Part shown: piece by piece, positions 28,005-34,822 of the stretch | Numbering within the stretch: position 1 is the first letter of the stretch | Layout: every line of letters starts with the position of its first letter | Assembly: GCA_902791025.1 (NCBI GenBank) | Contig: CADATZ010000023.1 | Location: forward strand, 1-50,077 | Reading direction: 5' to 3' | DNA: 50,077 bases | Source: an uncultured Chloroflexota bacterium | Lineage (GTDB): Bacteria > Chloroflexota > Anaerolineae > Anaerolineales > Anaerolineaceae | Notes under the pieces: model-generated | Databases searched by the model: none | The model's input: only the letters and a program-made list of their open reading frames with translations | What the model was told of the DNA's origin: nothing | Made by a program: the position numbers and the translations under genes

Positions 28005-28330
28005 TAAATTTGATAAAATTTGTGACTTTTTCAGATTTCAGATTTCAGCAGATTTTAGATTTTATAAACTTTTCATAAACATACACACCGGGGTTACCAT
28101 TCAAAGGTTTGCCAATTTCACAGCGATGCAGCTCGGAAGCCGGGAAGCTGTGCGGGCGTTGCCGCAGCAGCACTCGGCCCGGTGCTCTGACCAGAACATG
28201 ATTAGTCACGGGGGCTTCGTCCAAGCTGCGTCTCTCTGATAGTTATTTGATAGCTTTTGATATGCTGAAAGCTCTTTTCTGTGATAGTATGAAGAGAAAT
28301 GATAGAGAAACAAATAAGGACTAAAACAAT
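28005..28330. other. Gap with heptamer-like run and unclassified hairpins
   Basis: It contains AGATTTC units at about 28033-28062 and a GC-rich part from about 28090 to 28215 with several short inverted repeats (for example around the GCACTCGG-CCCGGTGC segment). I see no gene or known riboswitch. The DUF4153 gene starts at the right end, with AAGGA ten bases before its ATG. Confidence 0.4.
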
Positions 28331-29968
28331 ATGAGCAAATTTAATCTCACATTTCAAAAGGTATACGAATATTTTCAGCGGATAGCCGGGCGATATCCGG
28401 TAACGCTGGGGCTGATCATCCTCGTTTCCCTCACTACCTCGGTATTTATTGACCAGAGCGGTGAATTGGGACAGTTTATGGAGACAAAGGGCATTCCCTT
28501 CCTGCTCTTGTGGGGATTCGGGACTTTCTTTGCGGAGACGGTTCTCCGAACGAAAAGAAGCCTGAAGTGGGCCGGAAACGCAGCGGCAGGGCTCATCGCG
28601 GCTTGTCTGGTATATTTCAGCAATAGCGGAACGGACCTCTTTATGGAAAAAGCCTCCCACTGGTCAACCGCTTATGCGATCGTGATGATCACACTGGGCG
28701 TTTACGGGAATTACAAACGTTCCGGTCTGGCATTCAATGAATTCTGCCTCCGTGTAGTTCACAATCTCTGCCGATTATGGATCATCTGTGCCGTCACAGG
28801 AGCCGGGATCGCGATGATCATGGCTGTGTTTGTCACGCTGCTCCTGAACGGTGAACATTTTATGCTTATCCTGCGGGCTGAATTTCTGGTGCTCGGTTTT
28901 CTGACAGGCAGCGGCCTGCTGAACGCCCAGATCAGCCTTGACACAAAACAGTCGCGATTTTTCACCTTGATCGTCAAATATCTGCTGATGATCCTGCTGT
29001 TGGCTGCCTTTGCGGTGATTTACGGCTATATTCTAAAAATCATCATCACCCGGGTCGTCCCTTCCAATGAGATCTTCCGCATTCTGGCAGGCCTTTTTAT
29101 TGTCGGTATGCCGATCTGGACCCTCATCGGTACGTTTGAACCGGATTCCTGGCCGGTGCGAATCGGAACGAAGCTCCCATATGTGTTCATACCGTTCCTC
29201 TTTCTGCAGGGATACGCCATCCGCGAACGCATCCTGCAATTTGGAATGACGCCGTTCCGTTACCTGTGTCTGGCGCTGATGGTCTTTGAGGTCATCTATA
29301 TTCTCGTCTACGCACTGCGGAAGCGGGAGACCGGTATTATGCTGCCTGTGGCCGCTGTACTTGCGGTGATATCCCTTGCGCTGCCGGGCTTCAATATGTA
29401 CACAACAGCAGTCCGCTCTCAGAAAGCCATTTTCGACCGTTATATCGGCACGGATTTCTATACGCTGCGTTCTAAGGATCAGAGCAGTTTCGCCGGTGCT
29501 TATTATTATCTTGCCGGGAACGCGGAAGGGAAAGCCGCTATTGCCTCTACAGATCCGGAAAAGATCGAGGTCATCAAAGCCAGCGGCAAGATCGGCCAGC
29601 CGGAGTTTGACCGCTATCTTTACATTTATTACGAATTCCCGGTAACGGATATGGATGTCAGTGAATATCACAAATTGACAATGCTTTCTACTTTCAATAT
29701 GAATGCGGAAAAACAGCCGGAAACCATTGACCCGGAGAAGGTGACCTTTTATGACCAATCCGGGAACGCGGTTTTGGAAGCGGATATCCGTGATTTCATC
29801 AACGCCTGTATTTCCGCGTACGCGGAACAGCAGACGGGAACACCCAACATTTCGGCTGAGGTCCAACTGCCGGACGGAAGAACTTTGAGGGTTTATTACA
29901 GCGCGATCACCGCGGAAGATGAAAACAACATCACCTATCTGAATCTGAACGCGATTTTGTTCGAATAA
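28331..29968 (+). CDS. DUF4153 family polytopic membrane protein
   Basis: 545 residues. About eleven to twelve hydrophobic helices cover residues 20-360, beginning YPVTLGLIILVSLTTSVF, followed by an outer soluble domain of about 180 residues starting near TTAVRSQKAIFDRY. The mix of helices, the LALPGFNMYTTAVRSQ turn and the C-terminal domain fit the DUF4153 family, whose function is unknown. The gene stands alone, with hairpins after its stop codon. Confidence 0.75.
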   Translation: MSKFNLTFQKVYEYFQRIAGRYPVTLGLIILVSLTTSVFIDQSGELGQFMETKGIPFLLLWGFGTFFAETVLRTKRSLKWAGNAAAGLIAACLVYFSNSGTDLFMEKASHWSTAYAIVMITLGVYGNYKRSGLAFNEFCLRVVHNLCRLWIICAVTGAGIAMIMAVFVTLLLNGEHFMLILRAEFLVLGFLTGSGLLNAQISLDTKQSRFFTLIVKYLLMILLLAAFAVIYGYILKIIITRVVPSNEIFRILAGLFIVGMPIWTLIGTFEPDSWPVRIGTKLPYVFIPFLFLQGYAIRERILQFGMTPFRYLCLALMVFEVIYILVYALRKRETGIMLPVAAVLAVISLALPGFNMYTTAVRSQKAIFDRYIGTDFYTLRSKDQSSFAGAYYYLAGNAEGKAAIASTDPEKIEVIKASGKIGQPEFDRYLYIYYEFPVTDMDVSEYHKLTMLSTFNMNAEKQPETIDPEKVTFYDQSGNAVLEADIRDFINACISAYAEQQTGTPNISAEVQLPDGRTLRVYYSAITAEDENNITYLNLNAILFE

Positions 29969-29984
29969 GTCAGCGAATCAGAAG

Positions 29985-30080
29985 AAAGCACCGGTGCTTT
30001 ACCACGGTGCGAACGCAAAGACAGCCGAAATCCACCGATTTCGGCTCCTCTGGTCCCTGGCCCCTGAATCCTGGCCCCTA
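29985..30080 (+). repeat. Palindrome, hairpin and heptamer tract between converging genes
   Basis: AAAGCACCGGTGCTTT (29985-30000) is a perfect palindrome. AGCCGAAATC (30023-30032) and GATTTCGGCT (30037-30046) form a hairpin with a four-base loop, possibly a terminator. From 30046 the heptamers CTCTGGT, CCCTGGC, CCCTGAA and TCCTGGC run up to the stop codon of the next gene. Confidence 0.75.
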
Positions 30081-31166
30081 TTTCCTCTTCTTCTTCCGCT
30101 TCTCCCGCAGGGCTTTGCGGGTTTCCGGCGGGGGTCCATATCTGGATTGGATCGCTTCCCGTTCGACCCGAGCGGTATATCGCAGCCATCGATCATGGAG
30201 TGTATCGCTATCCTCTTTCGGAATTGCCAGAAGCGCTGTCTGATCGTTTCGTTTCATCGCGTCTTCGATCAGGATCTTCCGGGCTTCCGCTTCGGTCAGC
30301 TCTCCCGGGATGCGTTCCGGCTCCCGCGGTTTGCTTAGTTCTTCAGCTTGTTTCCGCAAGGCTTCCGCGTTTTTCCGCTTCACCAGGACCATATCTTCTT
30401 TATCCAGTCCAAAAGGTTTTATCAGTCCAATCCCACCTGTCATCCGTGCGGCTTGCCGATCCAGACGTTCCGCTTGTTTCAGCATACGCTCTTTTTCTTT
30501 TTGGATCTGCTCTGCTTCTCGGGCTGATTCTTTCTCCGATTTCACCATCTCACGGGCGATCGAGCCGTTGAGCGGCAGAGCAGCGGGATTGATGTTCAGG
30601 CTTTTCGGCTTTTGAAGCTCCGCATTGGTGCGTGGTTCGCCTTTGAAAGTCTCGGCTTCCTGCAACATGGAATCCACATTGATCTTGCCTTCTTTGATCT
30701 TTTGGATCTTGACCTCGGTGGCCTTCAGGCGGTTGCAGAGCACGACCCAGCGGAATTCCCAGTCCAGATAGGTCATCCCGAGGACATTGTTGTCCCGGTA
30801 AATCCCTTCCAGTGCCGCGTGAGCTTTGCGGAAATGGAAGGAGGCCATGCAGACCAGTTCATGGATCCTCATGTCCTTGAGTTTTGGGAACGCCATCCCT
30901 TTCTGTTCGAGAACGGCTTTGGTGAGGCAGAAGGAACCGAGCTGTTTGATATTCTTTTCCAGCTGACTGCAATAAATCAGGTAATTCTCGGAAAACCGGT
31001 TGGCGGTGCAGGCATGGCAATAAACCTTCTGTGTGTCATCCCACAAAACGACCGCCGTTTCTTCAAATTCCAAAGGAGCGTTGCTGAATTCGGAAAACGC
31101 TTCATCATGAAGTTCAGAAACCTTATTTCCGGTCAATACGCCGTGATTGATGATGTTCGTTTCCAT
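30078..31166 (-). CDS. Unrecognised protein with long charged coiled-coil C-terminal half
   Basis: 362 residues. I do not recognise a family. The N-terminal 170 residues look globular: METNIINHGVLTGNK, then VVLWDDTQKVYCHACTAN with a CHAC pair, then helical segments with FRKAHAALEGIYRDNN. The rest is highly charged: KSEKESAREAEQIQKEKE in the middle and PPPETRKALREKRKKKRK at the end, so a DNA- or RNA-binding tail is possible. No membrane segment or signal peptide. The 5' leader appears to be about 210 bases long and contains the 61-base palindrome. Context gives no further hint; a phage or mobile origin is possible but unproven. Confidence 0.65.
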   Translation of the reverse strand: METNIINHGVLTGNKVSELHDEAFSEFSNAPLEFEETAVVLWDDTQKVYCHACTANRFSENYLIYCSQLEKNIKQLGSFCLTKAVLEQKGMAFPKLKDMRIHELVCMASFHFRKAHAALEGIYRDNNVLGMTYLDWEFRWVVLCNRLKATEVKIQKIKEGKINVDSMLQEAETFKGEPRTNAELQKPKSLNINPAALPLNGSIAREMVKSEKESAREAEQIQKEKERMLKQAERLDRQAARMTGGIGLIKPFGLDKEDMVLVKRKNAEALRKQAEELSKPREPERIPGELTEAEARKILIEDAMKRNDQTALLAIPKEDSDTLHDRWLRYTARVEREAIQSRYGPPPETRKALREKRKKKRK

Positions 31167-31191
31167 TTTTCAGTCCGCTCCTTTCGTAATA

Positions 31192-31213
31192 AAGTTCAAA
31201 GTTCAAAGTTCAG
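31192..31213 (-). repeat. Short heptamer tract (GTTCAAA type)
   Basis: Units GTTCAAA, GTTCAAA and GTTCAGA in the leader of the gene at 30078-31166. The same unit appears at 48468-48496. Confidence 0.65.
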
Positions 31214-31233
31214 ATGCATCGATTCAGCCCGGA

Positions 31234-31294
31234 GCACGTGGGGTCTGGCAACTTGTGCGGCGAAGCCCGCACAAGCATGCCTGTCCCCATGTGC
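31234..31294 (-). repeat. 61-base palindromic repeat, copy 2
   Basis: Reverse complement of the copy at 27138-27198 with a few paired changes that keep the stem (CTTGTGCGG against CCGCACAAG). It lies in the leader of the minus-strand gene that starts at 31166. A partial copy of its end (CCTGTCCCCATGTG) follows at 31317-31330. Confidence 0.85.
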
Positions 31295-31385
31295 ATCTCA
31301 GTTCTAATCGGTTTCGCCTGTCCCCATGTGGGCTGCTTAGGCTCTGGTTTTCCTCTGATATTTTAGTATATTTATTCTTATTTAT

Positions 31386-31413
31386 ATTCTATATCATACT
31401 TGTTATTTGTCAA
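31386..31413 (-). promoter_or_regulatory. Promoter of the gene at 30078-31166
   Basis: On the minus strand a perfect TTGACA (31413-31408) and TAGAAT (31391-31386) are 16 bases apart in AT-rich DNA. Transcription would start near 31379, giving a long leader with the palindrome. Confidence 0.6.
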
Positions 31414-31455
31414 GAATTAAGATAATATAATTTCTAAAATAGTGACATTTGTCAT

Positions 31456-31544
31456 GGGACTGTTGCCGAAGGCGACTGTCCCGATCGATATCTGTCCGTG
31501 GTTACCATTCTATTGTCGGGACAGTCGCCTTCGGCAACAGTCCC
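31456..31544. repeat. Inverted pair of 28-base hairpin repeats
   Basis: The arms 31456-31483 and 31517-31544 are perfect reverse complements. Each arm alone is also a hairpin (GGGAC-x-GTTGCC against GGCGAC-x-GTCCC, loop GAA). A third exact copy is at 48507-48534. It lies upstream of hsp20. Confidence 0.9.
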
Positions 31545-31730
31545 GGAAATATTGACAAATCGTTGACAAAAATCTGTTCTTCCTCTGACAAAACCGTACT
31601 ATATTAAACAATATAAGAAAAATGAACTGAGGAACAGAGAAGATCAAAAGAAGTGAAAGCTTCTGCGACCAAAGCGCTCCTTCCCCAAGCTCTGTAACAA
31701 AAAAAGTGAATGAGTAAGGAGGAAGTTATT

Positions 31731-32189
31731 ATGTTACTGCCCAGTGTTTTTAGAGAGAATTTGTTTGATGATTGGTTCAATTTCCCGGATTTCCGCGAAT
31801 TCGACCGTGATTTTGACCACACGGAGCGCAAGCTGTACGGAAAGCACGCGGACCGCGTGATGAAGACAGATGTTCACGAACATGACGATCATTATGAAGT
31901 CGATATTGACCTGCCGGGCTTCAGCAAGGATGAGATCAATCTGGAACTGAAGGATGGTTATCTGACCGTCAGCGCCGCGAAGGGCGTGGACAAGGACGAA
32001 TCCGATAAGAAGGGTAAGCTGATCCGCCAGGAACGCTATGCCGGCGCCATGCAGCGAAGCTTTTATGTCGGTGAGAACCTGACTGAGGAAGATATCAAAG
32101 CCAGCTTCAAACACGGTGTGCTGAACCTGACCGTCGCGAAGAAGGATCAGCCGAAGCTGCCGGAAAAGAAGACGATCACCATCGAATAA
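31731..32189 (+). CDS. Hsp20 family small heat-shock protein
   Basis: 152 residues from ATG 31731, with GGAGG nine bases upstream; the in-frame ATG at 31710 has no site. Small heat-shock proteins hold unfolding proteins in the cytoplasm. The alpha-crystallin domain covers about residues 45-140: VDIDLPGFSKDEINLELKDGYLTV in parts, RQERYAGAMQRSFYVGENL, and the closing GVLNLTVAKKD. A TITIE C-terminal motif (I-x-I) is the usual oligomerisation tail. No CIRCE element is seen upstream; two TTGACA-like boxes at about 31554-31575 lack a clear -10. Confidence 0.93.
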   Translation: MLLPSVFRENLFDDWFNFPDFREFDRDFDHTERKLYGKHADRVMKTDVHEHDDHYEVDIDLPGFSKDEINLELKDGYLTVSAAKGVDKDESDKKGKLIRQERYAGAMQRSFYVGENLTEEDIKASFKHGVLNLTVAKKDQPKLPEKKTITIE

Positions 32190-32277
32190 AAATTACTGAT
32201 TCAAAATGAGGCACTCGGGCCGGTTACCTGCTGCAGCAAAGCCTGCACAGATGACCGGCTTCCGTGTCGCGTAATCG

Positions 32278-32309
32278 GGACAGCCGCTTTCAGCAGCTGT
32301 CCTTTTTTT
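32278..32309 (+). terminator. Intrinsic terminator of hsp20
   Basis: GGACAGC (32278-32284) pairs with GCTGTCC (32296-32302), followed by seven T. The stem looks like a diverged copy of the GGGACAGTCGCC repeat. Confidence 0.75.
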
Positions 32310-32321
32310 ATTATCAAAATC

Positions 32322-32425
32322 GTTTATACCGTTACATGTCGTTTGGGACAGTCGTCTTTGGCTGCTTTCCTTAATTTTTAATTGTTAATATGGTTTATAC
32401 CGCTGCATGTCGTTCGGGACAGTCG
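32322..32425 (+). repeat. Direct repeat, two copies 71 bases apart
   Basis: GTTTATACCG-TTACATGTCG with GGGACAGTCG after it occurs at 32322-32354 and, with three changes, at 32393-32425. Both contain the start of the GGGACAGTCGCC hairpin family. No gene lies here. Confidence 0.7.
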
Positions 32426-32449
32426 CTGATGGCCTCAGTCCCTTTTAAA

Positions 32450-32584
32450 TTGTCGAGGGCGCCCCGGAGAAGGACGCCCTCATGACAATGGTTAGAAATT
32501 CGTTCTTGGAGAGAGAACGAAACGAAACATAGATACCCTGGGGCGATGTAAGGAGAGAGAGAGAGTTTCGCCCCAACTATGTTT
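32450..32584. other. Three consecutive stem-loops downstream of the lysozyme gene
   Basis: Stem 1: 32450-32461 with 32475-32488 (core AGGGCG/CGCCCT, outer TTGTC/GACAA). Stem 2: TTCGTTCT (32499-32506) with AGAACGAA (32514-32521). Stem 3: outer AAACATAG (32525-32532) with CTATGTTT (32577-32584), inner GGGGCGA (32540-32546) with TCGCCCC (32568-32574), loop with a GAGAGAGAGAG run. Stem 3 starts right after the stop codon of the minus-strand gene and may help end its transcription. The set may also be a structured RNA. Confidence 0.55.
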
Positions 32585-32585
32585 T

Positions 32586-33269
32586 CTACAAACTTAATAC
32601 CCGCTTCGACAGACCGAGCCCGTTGGCGTAATCGTAGAGATCCTCTACTGTGCCGTTGAACGCGTTCATGTCCAGACCTTTCGATTCAACGCCGAAAGCA
32701 ATACCGTCGCCGGTGGATTTGTACTGCCAAATCCGCCAGTCATTCCACACACCGTGTTTCGGGCGGTGGGCCTTCAGGTTGTACCAGGCGATCCACAATT
32801 CCATGTTTCTCACCATTTCGGTCAGCGGATCGAGATGCATGATGCCGGCAAGGTTAGTGTAAAGGATCGGGGTCACACCCAGGATCTGCTTTACTTTGTC
32901 CGAAAACTGACGGACGATCTTATCCGACTGATCATGATCGGGATAGTCCGGGTAGCCTGCAATGCCGGGACTTTCAAAGTCCAGTGCCGGGAGCAGTTCG
33001 CCCGGATCATCAGCGAGCAGATTGGCAAAATATTCAGCCTGGCGTTTCGGTGTATCCGACCCTTCGCGCATATCATAGAAATGATAGGCACCACGCAGCA
33101 ATCCGGCTTCCTTCGCGCCTTCCCAGTTGTACTGGAATGATTTATCAGCCCATAAATTCTGGCTCGCTTTCACATAAACGAAGGAGGCACCTGCTTTTCG
33201 CATTTTTTCGAAATCCGGTTTCCCCTGCCAGAAACTGATGTCAACTCCCAGTGCACGTAATCTGCTCAT
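32586..33269 (-). CDS. GH25 family lysozyme (muramidase)
   Basis: 227 residues, the size of a single GH25 domain. It cleaves the MurNAc-GlcNAc bond of peptidoglycan. Visible: the first strand LGVDISFWQG with the active-site Asp, SFVYVKASQN, GAYHFYDM, the catalytic LPALDFESPG with Asp and Glu, PILYTNLAGI, and the C-terminal DWRIWQYKSTG. No signal peptide and no cell-wall-binding repeat, so it would need a holin or another route to reach the wall, as in phage endolysins. The start at 33269 has AAGAGG just upstream. Sigma-54-like elements lie before it. Confidence 0.9.
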   Translation of the reverse strand: MSRLRALGVDISFWQGKPDFEKMRKAGASFVYVKASQNLWADKSFQYNWEGAKEAGLLRGAYHFYDMREGSDTPKRQAEYFANLLADDPGELLPALDFESPGIAGYPDYPDHDQSDKIVRQFSDKVKQILGVTPILYTNLAGIMHLDPLTEMVRNMELWIAWYNLKAHRPKHGVWNDWRIWQYKSTGDGIAFGVESKGLDMNAFNGTVEDLYDYANGLGLSKRVLSL

Positions 33270-33293
33270 AACCTCTTGTATCCTGTCTTATAT

Positions 33294-33313
33294 AGTAGCA
33301 ATTTGTGTGCCAA
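33294..33313 (-). promoter_or_regulatory. Sigma-54-like -24/-12 promoter before the lysozyme gene
   Basis: On the minus strand TTGGCACACAAATTGCTA fits the TGGCAC-N5-TTGC pattern with GG and GC ten bases apart, which is the canonical spacing. The predicted start is about 15-20 bases before the ATG at 33269. A second, weaker version (TTGGCACGGAAATTGATA, GA instead of GC) lies at 33455-33474. The two form an imperfect direct repeat with shared flanks. Confidence 0.5.
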
Positions 33314-33454
33314 TCTTTTTTATTTGAACGAATGAATCTGTTTTTTTGTTCCCGCTTTTTTTAAGTTTGGCCTTTTTTGTCGGGATTTCTTATAAATCGT
33401 TAATATTTTTTAATTTCCCCGACTTTTTGTCTCTTTTTACATCGACTCTTTATA
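33314..33454. other. T-rich stretch between the two sigma-54-like elements
   Basis: Many T runs on the plus strand (A runs on the minus strand) without an open frame. Together with the flanking elements and the heptamer tract it makes up the 394-base gap between the lysozyme and nth genes. A-tracts like these can bend DNA. I see no gene. Confidence 0.35.
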
Positions 33455-33490
33455 AGTATCAATTTCCGTGCCAAAAATGAATTTAAGTCA

Positions 33491-33542
33491 AAAGTTGGAA
33501 GCTGGAAGTTGGAAGTTAGAAGTTAGAAGTTAGAAGTTGGAA
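33491..33542 (+). repeat. Heptamer tract (AGTTAGA type)
   Basis: AGTTGGA, AGCTGGA, AGTTGGA, AGTTAGA (three times) and AGTTGGA follow one another exactly in register. Confidence 0.85.
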
Positions 33543-33663
33543 TGCAGGAAAGCCGGATAATTCAGTTGGAATCAGCAGAACCGGCTGCATCGGCTTGCCC
33601 TGAAATTCCGTATTCCGAACAATTACAGTATAATTATGACATCATTCACAATATGGAGGCAGC

Positions 33664-34317
33664 ATGGACGCGAAAGAAAAAGCTGGGATCATTTACGATC
33701 GTTTGATGGAACACTGGGGTATGCCTGACTGGAACACGCTGCCTGCCGTCGATGAACTGGTCAATACCATCATTTCACAAAATACCAATGACCGCAACCG
33801 TGACGTGGCTTTTGCGAAGCTTAAAGAAACGTATCCAACCTGGGACGAGGTTCGCGATGCTCCGACTGAAAAGGTAATCGAATGTATCCGGAATGCCGGA
33901 CTAGGAAATCAAAAGGCCCCCCGAATTCAAAAAGTTCTGAAGGCGATCTCCGCTGTCCAGCCGGATTATAACCTAACTTTCCTTAAAGAAAAGTCACCGG
34001 AAGAAGCACGGGAATGGCTGACCTCTTTTGAAGGTGTCGGGCTAAAGACAGCCTCCATTGTGATGGTGTTCTCCCTCGGAATGCCCGCTTTTCCTGTGGA
34101 TACGCATATCTATCGCGTCAGCGGAAGGCTTGGCCTTCGTCCGGAGAAAATGGACGTCAACCAGACGCACCTGCTGATGCTGGATCTTTTTGATCCCGCG
34201 GTCTATGGACCCGCACACATCAACCTGATCCTGCTTGGCCGCCGCCTTTGCGACGCCCGCAAGCCAAAGTGTGAGGAATGTTTCCTGCGTGATTTATGTG
34301 AGTATTATCAAAAATAA
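33664..34317 (+). CDS. nth: Endonuclease III family DNA glycosylase/AP lyase
   Basis: 217 residues; GGAGG four bases upstream sets the start. The enzyme removes oxidised pyrimidines from DNA in base-excision repair. The helix-hairpin-helix is LTSFEGVGLKTASIVMVF with the catalytic Lys, followed by the catalytic Asp in AFPVDTHIYRVSGRLGL. The [4Fe-4S] cluster motif is C-x6-C-x2-C-x5-C in CDARKPKCEECFLRDLC at the C-terminus. It may act like the Nth-related subfamily with broader specificity. A TATAAT lies at about 33632, 30 bases upstream. Confidence 0.9.
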   Translation: MDAKEKAGIIYDRLMEHWGMPDWNTLPAVDELVNTIISQNTNDRNRDVAFAKLKETYPTWDEVRDAPTEKVIECIRNAGLGNQKAPRIQKVLKAISAVQPDYNLTFLKEKSPEEAREWLTSFEGVGLKTASIVMVFSLGMPAFPVDTHIYRVSGRLGLRPEKMDVNQTHLLMLDLFDPAVYGPAHINLILLGRRLCDARKPKCEECFLRDLCEYYQK

Positions 34318-34343
34318 AAAAACCGGTTTTGAAACCGGTTTTT
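34317..34343 (+). terminator. Intrinsic terminator of nth
   Basis: AAAAACCGG pairs with CCGGTTTTT across a short loop, directly after the nth stop codon. The symmetrical A and T runs allow it to act from both sides, also for tRNA-Arg. Confidence 0.85.
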
Positions 34344-34346
34344 CAG

Positions 34347-34420
34347 CGCCCCCTGAGGAATTCGAATCCCCAACCTTTTGCTCCGCAAGCAAACGCTCTA
34401 TCCAATTGAGCTAAGAGGGC
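34347..34420 (-). tRNA. tRNA-Arg (anticodon GCG)
   Basis: 74 bases on the minus strand. Acceptor GCCCTCT with AGGGGGC, discriminator G; D arm GCTC-AATTGGATA-GAGC with the A20 typical for Arg; anticodon arm TTTGC-TTGCGGA-GCAAA gives anticodon GCG, which reads CGC (and CGU); T arm GGGGA-TTCGAAT-TCCTC. Most bacteria use ACG, modified to ICG, for these codons, so GCG is unusual. Confidence 0.88.
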
Positions 34421-34439
34421 ATTTCCTAACGACTTGCTA

Positions 34440-34468
34440 TTTATACACCTGCTGAGTTATTTCGTCAA
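34440..34468 (-). promoter_or_regulatory. Promoter of tRNA-Arg
   Basis: On the minus strand TTGACG (34468-34463) and TATAAA (34445-34440) are 17 bases apart, 19 bases before the tRNA. Confidence 0.8.
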
Positions 34469-34543
34469 GAGAATTTGTTAAATTCATGACATTTGTAAAA
34501 TCACGCCTGGTTATCTTTTCTGTCATGAAAAAAAAGAGATTTC

Positions 34544-34571
34544 TTGACAAGAAGAAGCGATTGTATATAAT
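34544..34571 (+). promoter_or_regulatory. Promoter of tRNA-Leu
   Basis: Perfect TTGACA (34544-34549) and perfect TATAAT (34566-34571), 16 bases apart and 11 bases before the tRNA. It is the closest match to consensus that I found in the window. Confidence 0.88.
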
Positions 34572-34582
34572 AATTCCTGTAT

Positions 34583-34665
34583 GCGCTGGTGCTGGAACTG
34601 GCAGACAGGCATGGTTGAGGGCCATGTGGCGCACAGCCGTGGGGGTTCGATTCCCCCCCAGCGCA
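34583..34665 (+). tRNA. tRNA-Leu (anticodon GAG)
   Basis: 83 bases with the long variable arm of class II tRNAs. Acceptor GCGCTGG with CCAGCGC and discriminator A; anticodon arm CATGG-TTGAGGG-CCATG, anticodon GAG reading CUC/CUU; T arm GGGGG-TTCGATT-CCCCC. CCA is not encoded. Confidence 0.95.
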
Positions 34666-34667
34666 CA

Positions 34668-34697
34668 AACCGGGAAAATATTCACTCCCGGTTTTTT
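34668..34697 (+). terminator. Intrinsic terminator of tRNA-Leu
   Basis: AACCGGGA (34668-34675) pairs with TCCCGG (34686-34691) and the following T's; six T end the element. Confidence 0.88.
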
Positions 34698-34800
34698 GTT
34701 TAATATATTTTGAGTAACTATTCAGTACTTGGCAGTGCAGCACGCAGTACAGTTTTTTTGTGCGGGCTGCCTGCTCTGTAGGGAACGAGCTGCGCTCTTA

Positions 34801-34822
34801 GATTCAGAGCAGGAGCTTCGCC
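34801..34822 (+). repeat. 22-base direct repeat at the murJ 3' end
   Basis: The segment beginning GATTCAGAGCAGG is identical to 36513-36534 upstream of the same gene. The copy supplies the last codons and the stop codon of murJ. Confidence 0.85.

Noticed and set aside
28090..28215. GC-rich hairpin region considered as an RNA gene
   Set aside because: The stems are short and mutually exclusive, and I see no promoter or terminator around them.
31554..31600. Two TTGACA boxes considered as the hsp20 promoter
   Set aside because: No -10 hexamer at 16-18 bases from either; no CIRCE element seen.
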